Shown here in pieces: positions 14,648 to 22,361 of a stretch of 33,970 nucleotides of DNA (its first letter is position 1; every line of letters begins with the position of its first letter). The DNA is from Pyrinomonadaceae bacterium MAG19_C2-C3. Its GTDB lineage: Bacteria; Acidobacteriota; Blastocatellia; Pyrinomonadales; Pyrinomonadaceae. The stretch is from positions 1 through 33,970 of the forward strand of contig JANDLT010000048.1 in the NCBI GenBank assembly GCA_024330265.1. Reading direction: 5' to 3'. The notes under the pieces are model-generated. The model ran no database searches. It saw only the letters and a program-made list of their open reading frames with translations, and was not told the DNA's origin. Position numbers and translations under genes: made by a program.

Positions 14648-16944
14648 TTTCTGTCAAACGGAAAACGCATCACTCACAGGCAAACCCCGCCGCTTCTTTC
14701 GCCGTCTCCGATGAGCAGGTTTTTGATGATGAAGCAATGCCGCCGCACGTCCCGCCAAACGCACCGGAAGCAAAGACGGGAAGTCGCAACCGCATGATGT
14801 GGTTGCAGGGCGTCGCGTTTCTGCTCGGCTTGGCGTTGCTGATTTATCTCGTTCACCGCGTCGGCGTTGACCCGATTTTCGCGGCTCTTAAACAAATCGG
14901 TTTCGGCTTTTTCCTGTTGATTTTAATTAGCGGTACGCGCCACGCCGTCCGCACATTAGCGATGCGGCAATCCATTCCGCGTGAGCATCGCACGTTCAAA
15001 TTTCGTCAAGCCTTCGCCGCGCGCATCGCGGGCGAAGCGATTACGTTTCTCACCTTCGCGGGTCCTTTACTTGGCGAAGCGACGAAAGCCGCGCTCTTAA
15101 AACGTCGTGTGCCGCTCGCGCAAGGCGTACAGGCAATCGTCGTTGACAACTTGCTTTATAACTTGTCCGTCGCCTTGTTGATTATCGGCGGGGCGGTCGT
15201 GATGCTCGTCTCGTATCAACTTCCGACGGCGGTGCAAGTCGTGTTGTGGAGCATCGCTCTGAGTGCCGCGACCGTGTTGGCAATCGTCGCTTTCGTGGTG
15301 CGTCGCCGCATCATGCCGTTGACGTGGTTGATTGAACGCATCGGCACACTCGCGGCACGCGATGTGACGCCGTTTGTTTCGCTGTCAAATGTTTTCACGA
15401 AACGACGCGGCGGAGTCGAGAGTCTGGAGACGCACGTTTATGATTTTTATCGTGCGCGACGCGGTTCGTTTTTCCTGATGCTCGGCTTGGATTTTCTCGC
15501 GCACGTCACCAGCGTTCTGGAAGTTTATGCGGTGCTTTCAATGCTCGGTTTTGAAGCCCGTCTCGCCCCCGCGTTCGTCATCGAATCGCTCACGAAAGTT
15601 ATCAATTTCGCTTTCGGTTTCGTCCCCGCGACCATCGGCGTTTATGAAGGCGGCACGGAAGTTATACTTCGCGCACTCGGTTACGCCGCCGCCGCCGGAG
15701 TCACGCTGGCGATTGTGCGGAAAGCCGGTATCGTGTGGTGGACGGCAATCGGGTTGATGATTTTATCGTCGCGTGTTGCCCCCGCCTTCGCCAATCGCCT
15801 CGCCGCGCGTCACCCGCGCATCCAAAAGGTTATGGATAATCTCGTCATCAGCAACATCACACATCGTCCGGCGCGCACGCTGACCACGATTTTAGGCATC
15901 GGCTTGGGCGTACTTTTGATTGTGTTCACGGTCGGTTTAGCGCACGGGATTCTGCGCGAACGCGGGCGGCGCGAAGGAAGCACCGGAGCGGAACTTATGA
16001 TTCGCGCTTCCGGTTCGCTCGGCTTCGGCGGAAGCACGGGGCTTCTTCCGCTCAGTGAAGCCGATGCAATTCAGATTGCCGCAATCGAAGGCGTGCGCCT
16101 CGCCGTCCCTATGGCGCAGGCGACGGTCAACACCGATTCCGGTTTCGGTGTGCGCCTGCTCGACGGTGTGGATTTCGATTCTTACAGCCGACTCGCTAAT
16201 TTGAAGATCGTCGAAGGGCGTGCATTCTCAACATCCGCCGATGAAGCCATCGTTGATAGTCAGTGGGCGAACGAACGTCAAAGCACCACGCCGATTGTCG
16301 GCTCAAAGCTGACCCTGTTTGAACGCCCGTTCACGATTGTCGGCATATATGAACCACCCGGCGGCGGGCGCGTCAAGATTCCGCTTCGCACAATGCAGGA
16401 ACAACTCGGCGGCGAAGGCAGGGCTTCGACGATTCTCGTCAGTTGCGTAAATCCGCTTGAACAAGAACAAATCGCGCAACTCATCCAAGCGCGCTTTCCC
16501 GATTATCAAATCCTTTTGACGAGAGACTTGCCGGAACTCTACGCCGCCGGAACTCCCGCCCTCAATGTTTTCATTTCAATCGTGACCGCTATCGCCGCGA
16601 CGATTAGTACACTTGTCATCTTGCTTGCAATGTACACCACCGTCATCGAACGCACGCGACAAATCGGCATCCTCAAAGCACTCGGCATGTCGCGCCCCCG
16701 CATCGCGTGGATTATCGAACAGGAAGCATTATTGGTCAGTGTGCTTGGCGTCATAACCGGATTGGTACTCGTCTTCGTCGCCCGCTTCGTTGTGATGCGT
16801 ATGACGACGCTCACGGTTGACATTGAGCCGCGATGGTTGTTGATTGCCTTCGCTATCGGCTTGCTTGGCGGCACACTCGGCGCGCTCTATCCGGCATGGC
16901 GCGCTGCGCGTCAGGATGCGGTTGACGCGCTTAGTTATGAGTGA
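14644..16944 (+). CDS. Fusion of LPG_synthase_TM (UPF0104) flippase-like domain with FtsX/MacB ABC permease
   Basis: One open frame of 766 aa with two membrane modules. Residues 1-50 are hydrophilic. Residues about 52-375 have some eight hydrophobic segments and the UPF0104 signature VPATIGVYEGG (P328, G332, E335), as in the flippase part of MprF and AglD-like proteins. Residues about 397-766 are an FtsX-type permease: NLVISNITHRPARTLTTILG opens the first helix, a periplasmic MacB-like domain spans about 437-625, and three C-terminal helices include ERTRQIGILKALGMSR, the loop that contacts the ATPase. No ATP-binding subunit is present in the window. It starts at GTG within the stop of the upstream enzyme (GTGA). 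The join looks genuine: no frame change or stop lies at the boundary near residue 395. Likely moves or extracts a lipid-linked substrate (inference). Confidence 0.88.
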   Translation: MISVKRKTHHSQANPAASFAVSDEQVFDDEAMPPHVPPNAPEAKTGSRNRMMWLQGVAFLLGLALLIYLVHRVGVDPIFAALKQIGFGFFLLILISGTRHAVRTLAMRQSIPREHRTFKFRQAFAARIAGEAITFLTFAGPLLGEATKAALLKRRVPLAQGVQAIVVDNLLYNLSVALLIIGGAVVMLVSYQLPTAVQVVLWSIALSAATVLAIVAFVVRRRIMPLTWLIERIGTLAARDVTPFVSLSNVFTKRRGGVESLETHVYDFYRARRGSFFLMLGLDFLAHVTSVLEVYAVLSMLGFEARLAPAFVIESLTKVINFAFGFVPATIGVYEGGTEVILRALGYAAAAGVTLAIVRKAGIVWWTAIGLMILSSRVAPAFANRLAARHPRIQKVMDNLVISNITHRPARTLTTILGIGLGVLLIVFTVGLAHGILRERGRREGSTGAELMIRASGSLGFGGSTGLLPLSEADAIQIAAIEGVRLAVPMAQATVNTDSGFGVRLLDGVDFDSYSRLANLKIVEGRAFSTSADEAIVDSQWANERQSTTPIVGSKLTLFERPFTIVGIYEPPGGGRVKIPLRTMQEQLGGEGRASTILVSCVNPLEQEQIAQLIQARFPDYQILLTRDLPELYAAGTPALNVFISIVTAIAATISTLVILLAMYTTVIERTRQIGILKALGMSRPRIAWIIEQEALLVSVLGVITGLVLVFVARFVVMRMTTLTVDIEPRWLLIAFAIGLLGGTLGALYPAWRAARQDAVDALSYE

Positions 16945-16967
16945 TGAAGTAGTTCGGTCGCTTTAAT

Positions 16968-17236
16968 TAACGTGAGGCGCGACGTAAGGGTTTCAGCCTC
17001 GTAGAGGCGGCATAATCATAGCCCATGGCGTAAGCCGTAGGTTGAATGTGAATAAAAGATTTAAGCCCCGTCAGGGCGATGGCATTAAGTTAAGAAAATA
17101 ATCGTCCGTTTAGAGGCGGGCTATGCCCACCTTCCCCACGCACGGGCGGGCATAGCCCGCCTCTAAACAACCTTAACTTAATGCCATTGCCCTTACGGGG
17201 CTGAGAGCGAAAGTATCTTACGTCGAACTTACGTTA
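16968..17236. mobile_element. MITE-like multi-hairpin element, copy B
   Basis: Second copy of the element at 4160-4460. Terminal repeats TAACGTGAGGCGCGACGTAAG (16968-16988) and CTTACGTCGAACTTACGTTA (17217-17236), with complementarity continuing outward as AATTAACG/CGTTAATT. It shares the palindrome: 17064-17094 pairs with 17172-17202, and 17108-17128 pairs perfectly with 17148-17168. It also shares the TCATAGCCC..GGCGTAAGCCGT unit (17017-17038). It lacks the duplicated AGCCCCGTCAGGGG block of copy A. ATGAGTG-type heptamers (16937-16950) lie just upstream over the permease stop codon. The right end runs into the 3' end of the DUF433 gene. Confidence 0.8.
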
Positions 17237-17553
17237 ATTAGCTTCAATGTCGGCTTCGATTTCCGACCTGTGTGAGCGCACATAATCCCAAGCGTTCGTA
17301 AATCCCGTGCGGTTAAACCCGGATAGTTGTGCAACAGGTTCGCTTCGCTGATGCCAAGCCGTCGGGCTTCCTCTAACATCCACACACTGATGCGCGTGCT
17401 TCGTATGCACGCCGCGCCGCCCATCACCCCCTGCGTCGTCTCGATACCCGGAAAGGCATCGCCCACGTCACGCGCAATCCACTGTAACAAACGCGCTTTC
17501 TCGGCACGCGAGAGATTGGCAATAGCCTGTTCTGTTTCTTCCACCGACATCAT
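17218..17553 (-). CDS. DUF433 small protein (antitoxin-like), C-terminus supplied by a MITE
   Basis: A DUF433 domain is visible: GIETTQGVMGGAACIRSTRI, then a VWML...GISEANLLHNYPGLTARDL block, matching the family's GVxGGxxxIxGTRIxV...YPxLT pattern with an HTH-like fold. The LSRAEKARLLQWIARD segment ahead is common in longer DUF433 proteins. Many family members are antitoxins paired with a DUF5615 PIN-like toxin; none is next to this one. The last codons, LINVSST plus the stop, are the terminal inverted repeat of MITE copy B, so the original end, and perhaps a downstream partner, was replaced. I chose ATG 17553 (AGAGGG about 9 nt upstream); an ATG at 17598 would overlap the aminopeptidase gene by 17 nt. 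Confidence 0.75.
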   Translation of the reverse strand: MMSVEETEQAIANLSRAEKARLLQWIARDVGDAFPGIETTQGVMGGAACIRSTRISVWMLEEARRLGISEANLLHNYPGLTARDLRTLGIMCAHTGRKSKPTLKLINVSST

Positions 17554-17581
17554 GGGTTTTTTCCCTCTCGCTCGTGCTTCG

Positions 17582-19399
17582 TCATTCCGCGTCAACATGA
17601 TGATGCGCGTGTGAATGGTTCATCGTGCGCGCCGTATGTGAACGAACGAAGCCGCGTCGTACCGTGCGCCCTGCGTCGAAGCGGGCTTCGATTGATTGCG
17701 CTAATGAGCCGTCAAAGTCGCCCGCGCCTTGCATCGTCAACACGGGTTTCCATACATCACTGTCACGGCGAGTTGCTTGAAATTCGCGTTGCGCCCGTGC
17801 CATAAAATTCTCGACATCGGCGAGTGTGCGTGGCAGCTTTTCCGACAAGTTGCGATAACCCGTTTCCGTGATTAACACATCATCTTCGATACGCACGCCA
17901 ATGCTTTTATATTTCTCGAACGCGGGACGCACGGCGGCAATAAACTTTCGCGTCTCCGGCGTATCGGGAAGATTATCAAGCGCGTCGGGTCGAATATAAA
18001 TGCCGGGTTCGACGGTGAAAACCGTTCCGCGCATTAAGGGTTGCGCTCCGCCGACATCGTGGACGTTCATGCCGAGCCAGTGCGACGTGCCGTGTATAGA
18101 CCACAACTTGAATTGATTCGATTCGCGGTCGGTCGTCAAGCCGAGTTTGAATAAACCTTCGCGCATCACATTGTTTGCCGCCTCGTTGATTTCCTTAAAA
18201 GTGGCTTGCGGGGTGATGGCTTTGATGCCCGCTTCTTGCGCGGCGAAGACGAGGTTATAGATTTCGGCTTGCGCCGCGTTGAACTTGCCACTGACGGGAA
18301 AGGTGCGCGTCACGTCCGCCGTATAGTGGTCATACTCTGCTCCGACATCCATCAACAACAAATCATCACGCTTGATTTCGCCGCGCGATTCCCAGTAGTG
18401 GAGCGTCGTCGCGTTCGCCCCGCACCCGACGATTGAAGGATAACCCCAGTAGTCCGCGCCGCGACGTTTGAATGTGTACTCGACTTCCGCCTCGGCTTCG
18501 TATTCATGTTTGAGATTGTGCGCCGCGCCCATCGCGCGCCCTAAAGCTTCGGTCGTGATGTCAACCGCGTGCTGTAAAAATCTTTGCTCCATCGGCGACT
18601 TGATTAAACGCGCTTGGGCGAAAATCGGAAACGCGCTTTCAATAGCGACATCCTTATTCGTCTTTTCCCACTCGTTCGCAAACCCCGCTTCCTGCCTCCA
18701 CTCACGGGCTTCATCACGCGCATCGGCACGCGGCGCAAGCATCAAAAGCCGCGCTTGTTTGGCGGCACGCGCGGCAAACAACGCGCGCAGATTTTCGTTC
18801 GTTTTGTTTGTGGCAACGGCATCTTCCGTCTTAGTCAACATGCTTTCCGGCGGTGCATTGTATGTGACGCCTTCACCGAAGGCGCGCACAAACGCGGGAA
18901 ACTCCCGCACGTCGCGTATGTCGCTGATGCCGGAAACCCTTCTCGCATCTTCGGGACTGTACATGTAGCCCGTCCACGTTTCGCGCGCCGGATTGCGGCG
19001 TGGCAGAAACAGTATGGTCGTCGGCTGTGCGTTGGCGGCAGCTTTGAACATTACGAGGCGCGCATTTTCTTGGCGCAGGTTCGTCAAGTAATAAAAATTG
19101 TTTTCCTGACGATACTCATAATCAACATCGTTTGTGTAGATGCGCGGCGCGGCGGCGAACAACACCAGCATCCGGTTCGCTTCCATCGCCGACGCGATGC
19201 GCCCCCGACGCGACGCGAGTTCGCCGACTCTTTCAGCATCGGTGATAACGGGCGCGGGCGGCGTGAGGCGTATCGCGGGCGCAGACTTGCGCGTCTCGTT
19301 CGCCGTAACGGGTGAGATGATTGTTCCGGTAAGTAAAGCGAGCGACATCAATGTCGCGGTGATTGTGTTTAGTGTTGATGTGAAAAAGCTGCGGCGCAT
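17582..19399 (-). CDS. Exported Xaa-Pro aminopeptidase (M24B family)
   Basis: Metallopeptidase that removes an N-terminal residue preceding proline. It has a signal peptide (about 1-34), an AMP_N-type N-terminal domain (about 55-190), and the pita-bread catalytic domain with all five metal ligands: LLMDVGAEYDHYTADVTRTF (D351, D362), HGTSHWLGMNVHD (H440), FTVEPGIYI (E464) and VRIEDDVLIT (E505). ATG 19399 is preceded by GAGG about 9 nt away. The protein (605 aa) is longer than E. coli PepP (441 aa), from the signal region, the N-terminal domain and a 70-residue C-terminal extension that ends in a His-rich tail (HSHAHHHVDAE) that might bind metal. Export is unusual compared with the cytoplasmic E. 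coli enzyme. Near GGT and M20 peptidase genes, it suggests extracytoplasmic peptide use. Confidence 0.93.
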   Translation of the reverse strand: MRRSFFTSTLNTITATLMSLALLTGTIISPVTANETRKSAPAIRLTPPAPVITDAERVGELASRRGRIASAMEANRMLVLFAAAPRIYTNDVDYEYRQENNFYYLTNLRQENARLVMFKAAANAQPTTILFLPRRNPARETWTGYMYSPEDARRVSGISDIRDVREFPAFVRAFGEGVTYNAPPESMLTKTEDAVATNKTNENLRALFAARAAKQARLLMLAPRADARDEAREWRQEAGFANEWEKTNKDVAIESAFPIFAQARLIKSPMEQRFLQHAVDITTEALGRAMGAAHNLKHEYEAEAEVEYTFKRRGADYWGYPSIVGCGANATTLHYWESRGEIKRDDLLLMDVGAEYDHYTADVTRTFPVSGKFNAAQAEIYNLVFAAQEAGIKAITPQATFKEINEAANNVMREGLFKLGLTTDRESNQFKLWSIHGTSHWLGMNVHDVGGAQPLMRGTVFTVEPGIYIRPDALDNLPDTPETRKFIAAVRPAFEKYKSIGVRIEDDVLITETGYRNLSEKLPRTLADVENFMARAQREFQATRRDSDVWKPVLTMQGAGDFDGSLAQSIEARFDAGRTVRRGFVRSHTARTMNHSHAHHHVDAE

Positions 19400-19475
19400 A
19401 ATGTGTGTACCTCGTAATTCGTGTCGTATCGGGTTGAAGCTATGATGCCTGAAATCAACTCAAAAATGCTTAACG

Positions 19476-19551
19476 CTCTGCGTTCTCTGCGTCTCTGCGG
19501 TGAGAATTGACTCGAAGGTTATTTAACCGCAGAGGCGCAGGGGGCGCAAAG
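19476..19551. repeat. CTCTGCG / CGCAGAG opposed repeat arms
   Basis: Three CTCTGCG copies (19476, 19485, 19493) face a complementary arm ACCGCAGAGGCGCAG (19526-19540) across about 25 bases. It lies between the end of the NHL-M23 gene and the start of the aminopeptidase gene, and could act as a terminator-like hairpin. Same repeat family as 7098-7195. Confidence 0.75.
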
Positions 19552-19563
19552 TAAATTCAGACT

Positions 19564-21861
19564 TTAGCTTACACGAACTTTTACCTCGCGCGAAGATTGA
19601 TTGCCGAAGAAGTCTTCCGCCAGCACGCGGACGCGATAGATGCCTTTCGGTAGTTCGCCCGTGCGCCAGAAGTCTTCGCCCGTCACACCGTCGCGCAGTG
19701 TGTTCGTGACGATGTAATCGAACACGGTTTGCGGTGAATATCCGGCTTGGCTGCCAACGGCATAAACCGTGTTCGCTCCGAAACCACTGGTACGCGCCGC
19801 GATGGGGAGACGGTCAAACGTCAATGTCCAACGCGGTTCGCTAAAGTTTGAGACGCTCGTGCCGTCGTCGTTGAAGATTTGATAACCGAGACGATACACG
19901 CCTAACCGCCGCCGCTCCGCATCGCCCGTCATGCGGTCATAAGTACGCGCGACGATTCGCACATCACCGATGACTTCAACTATCGCATTTGATGTTTTCT
20001 TATTCGTCGTTCGGTTGTTTGACTTCGCGTTGTTTAATTCTGAATTGTCGGACGCGAGAAAACGTATGCCGCTCGTTTCGATAATGGGCGCGACATCATC
20101 CTTAATGCCGGGAAGTTCGAGGGCGGCAAGCGGGTTGAGTTCATGTCCGTAAGCTCCGGCGATAAGGTGCGTGTGGTTCTGATTATTAAGCGTACCGAGA
20201 CGCTCACCCGCTTGAAAAATCGTGCCGCGCCGCACGCGCGCCTTTGTCACGCCGCCTTTATCATCACGCTCAAACATGAAGCGTGCATCGCCAAAATCGC
20301 GGTCGTCTTTGTCGCGTCCGAGTCGCAAATGAATGTAGCCGAAGGCGGCGAGGCGCAATCGTTCGCGCGCTCCGCCCGTGCCTTCAAGCGCAAGGGGGCG
20401 CAACACGACATCATCACGAATCGCCAGCACGGTTTCGCCGTAAGCACCGGGAATGTCTATGCCGTTATGAAATCTGCCGTCTTCATCCGCCGTAACGATG
20501 CCGCGCACTTCGCCGAACGTCGCCGCGATTTCACGCGGTCTTTCGACGGGCGCGTAACACCAACGCGGCGCACCCTGAGCGCGAAAAGTCTCGGCTTGGG
20601 GTTGCAAGCTTCGCGCTTCGTCTGCGCTCAACACGCGCCCGCGCATCTGTTCACGATTGCCGATGAAACGCACGGTGCGGTTTTCGGAATCCGCGAACAC
20701 GACTTCGCCCTGTGCTGTCACGGCGATGCCGTTCGGACGTTGAAGCGTCGCGGTTTGCAGGTCGCCGTCAACGAAATTTGGATTGCTTGCCGCACCGACA
20801 ATCGTTTCGATTTCCGAGACGTGCGGCGGATTTGTGTTCACGATTTGATTCGTGTTCGATGCCTCATTATCGGCTTTATCAACTTTGCGATTAAACCTTA
20901 ATCGCTTCACACGCGCTCCCGCCGCTTCGGTCACATAAACATTGCCGAAAGCATCCACCGTCATGCCGACAGGCTCGCTAAACACAGCTTCACTTTCGCT
21001 TTGAGCATCATTCGTCGTGGGTGAATCGGTATTGTTTGGCGAGAGGTTTATCGTGTTAGTCGTGGGCGTGTCGGACTGGTTTCCCGTTTGAAGAATCGTG
21101 CGCGTCGTGCCGTTTGTTTCAATCAGACGCACGCGATTGTTTCCGGTGTCGGCGATGAGCAACGCCCCGTCAACTAACACGGCGATGCCGCACGGCGTAT
21201 CGAAGCGGGCTTGTGTCGCATTCATCGAATCGGTGAAGCCGCGCACGCCGCCGCCCGCGTGGGTTCGCACAATCGTCGCGCCGGAAGCAAGTTTCTCGAT
21301 GCGGCGTATGCGGTCGTTGTAAGTATCGGCGACGTAAATCAAATTGTCACTTCCAACCGCGACACCGACGGGAGCATTGAACAACGAAGCATCAGCCGCG
21401 CCGTCGGCAAAGCCCGCTTGTCCTGTGCGTCCGGCGATGACGGTGTTCTCGACGTTCCCCCCGTTCATCTTCAAACGACGTATGACATGCGCTCCGGTTT
21501 CAGCGACAAGCAAAGAATCATCCGGCGCTATTGCCAGACCCGAAGGTGTGAGTAATCCATTCACCACTAATCGCGCTTCGCCCGCTTTACCAATCGCCCA
21601 CACGCAACCCTTTTCGCCGTCCGAGACATACACCGTGCCGTCGCTTGCCACCGCGACGCCGAACGGTTCACCGAACAATGCACGTCCGCCCGTCGCTTCT
21701 TCCTTCGTCGGGAGCGCGGCGAGCGTGTACACGGTTGTCAGTGAAACGGCTTCGGCGGGAGTTTTGCGACACGCGAACGAGGCGAAACCGATGATGATTA
21801 TGAAGGTGATTGTGAGCAGTGCGACGCCACGCGATTGCTTCAACGTAAAATACAATTCCAT
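19564..21861 (-). CDS. NHL beta-propeller fused to an M23-type peptidase domain
   Basis: After an N-terminal membrane anchor (core VALLTITFIIIIGFASFAC; a cysteine is present but the lipobox is not canonical), residues about 55-405 carry at least five NHL-type repeats such as PFGVAVASDGTVYVSD and PVGVAVGSDNLIYVADTYNDRI. Asn/Thr-rich inserts interrupt two blades (around 260-290 and 325-345). Residues about 455-590 form an M23/LytM-like domain with a full zinc set: FHNGID (H465, D469), YIHLRL (H511) and NHTHL (H563, H565). A C-terminal Ig-like part (ending FFGNQSSREVKVRV) follows. M23 enzymes cut peptidoglycan peptides; the propeller probably gives binding. The ATG at 21861 is one base after the SixA stop; a GTG at 21879 would overlap it. 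Confidence 0.85.
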   Translation of the reverse strand: MELYFTLKQSRGVALLTITFIIIIGFASFACRKTPAEAVSLTTVYTLAALPTKEEATGGRALFGEPFGVAVASDGTVYVSDGEKGCVWAIGKAGEARLVVNGLLTPSGLAIAPDDSLLVAETGAHVIRRLKMNGGNVENTVIAGRTGQAGFADGAADASLFNAPVGVAVGSDNLIYVADTYNDRIRRIEKLASGATIVRTHAGGGVRGFTDSMNATQARFDTPCGIAVLVDGALLIADTGNNRVRLIETNGTTRTILQTGNQSDTPTTNTINLSPNNTDSPTTNDAQSESEAVFSEPVGMTVDAFGNVYVTEAAGARVKRLRFNRKVDKADNEASNTNQIVNTNPPHVSEIETIVGAASNPNFVDGDLQTATLQRPNGIAVTAQGEVVFADSENRTVRFIGNREQMRGRVLSADEARSLQPQAETFRAQGAPRWCYAPVERPREIAATFGEVRGIVTADEDGRFHNGIDIPGAYGETVLAIRDDVVLRPLALEGTGGARERLRLAAFGYIHLRLGRDKDDRDFGDARFMFERDDKGGVTKARVRRGTIFQAGERLGTLNNQNHTHLIAGAYGHELNPLAALELPGIKDDVAPIIETSGIRFLASDNSELNNAKSNNRTTNKKTSNAIVEVIGDVRIVARTYDRMTGDAERRRLGVYRLGYQIFNDDGTSVSNFSEPRWTLTFDRLPIAARTSGFGANTVYAVGSQAGYSPQTVFDYIVTNTLRDGVTGEDFWRTGELPKGIYRVRVLAEDFFGNQSSREVKVRVS

Positions 21862-21862
21862 C

Positions 21863-22357
21863 CTAATCTTCAAGGTCACGCGGCTTGATGAAGCGTGTCA
21901 GACGATTCGTTTTCGCCGTGATGTCGAGCCACATCGTCGCTTCGAGTTTGATGATTGCCAGTGCCGCCGTCGGCATCGAATGTTGTTCGTTTGTTAAGTG
22001 GTCAAGCAGTTCTGAGATGCCCGGATTATGCCCGATGAGCATCAGGCAATCGCACGTTTCGGGCGTGTCTCCAATCACGTCGAGCAAGTCAGGGACACCC
22101 GCTTGATAGATGCGTTCATCGAGTCGCGCCGGACACTGTATGCCCGCCGCCTGCACAATCAACTTCATCGTTTGCCGCGTTCGCACCGCCGGAGAACACA
22201 CGAGCGCGTCGGGACGCTTTAGCTTTTGCTGATACATCCAATTCCCTATGCGCGGAGCATCGCGCACTCCGCGTTCATTCAAGGGACGCTCTGCATCCGG
22301 CAAAGTCAAATCGTCCCAGCTTGATTTAGCGTGGCGAAGAAGCATTAAAGTTTTCAT
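21863..22357 (-). CDS. sixA: SixA-type phosphohistidine phosphatase
   Basis: Small histidine phosphatase (164 aa, the usual size) of the SixA branch. The start MKTLMLLRHAKSSW contains the RHA catalytic motif and the second histidine is in LMLIGHNPGIS. E. coli SixA dephosphorylates phosphohistidine proteins such as NPr of the nitrogen phosphotransferase system; the target here is unknown. A longer frame begins at 22432 but would overlap the end of the upstream GGT gene, and the family begins at the RHA strand, so ATG 22357 is chosen, 4 nt after the GGT stop. It is part of a tight minus-strand run M20 peptidase, GGT, SixA, NHL-M23. Confidence 0.9.
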   Translation of the reverse strand: MKTLMLLRHAKSSWDDLTLPDAERPLNERGVRDAPRIGNWMYQQKLKRPDALVCSPAVRTRQTMKLIVQAAGIQCPARLDERIYQAGVPDLLDVIGDTPETCDCLMLIGHNPGISELLDHLTNEQHSMPTAALAIIKLEATMWLDITAKTNRLTRFIKPRDLED

Positions 22358-22361
22358 GTTC

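Noticed and set aside
15780..15860. Frameshift or two separate genes at the flippase/permease junction
   Set aside because: The frame is continuous; an internal ATG at 15832 has AAAAGG only 2 nt upstream, too close to serve as a ribosome binding site.
17582..19399. Antisense frames over the aminopeptidase and NHL-M23 genes (for example 18614-19315)
   Set aside because: They are shadows of the strongly supported minus-strand genes with all catalytic residues in place.
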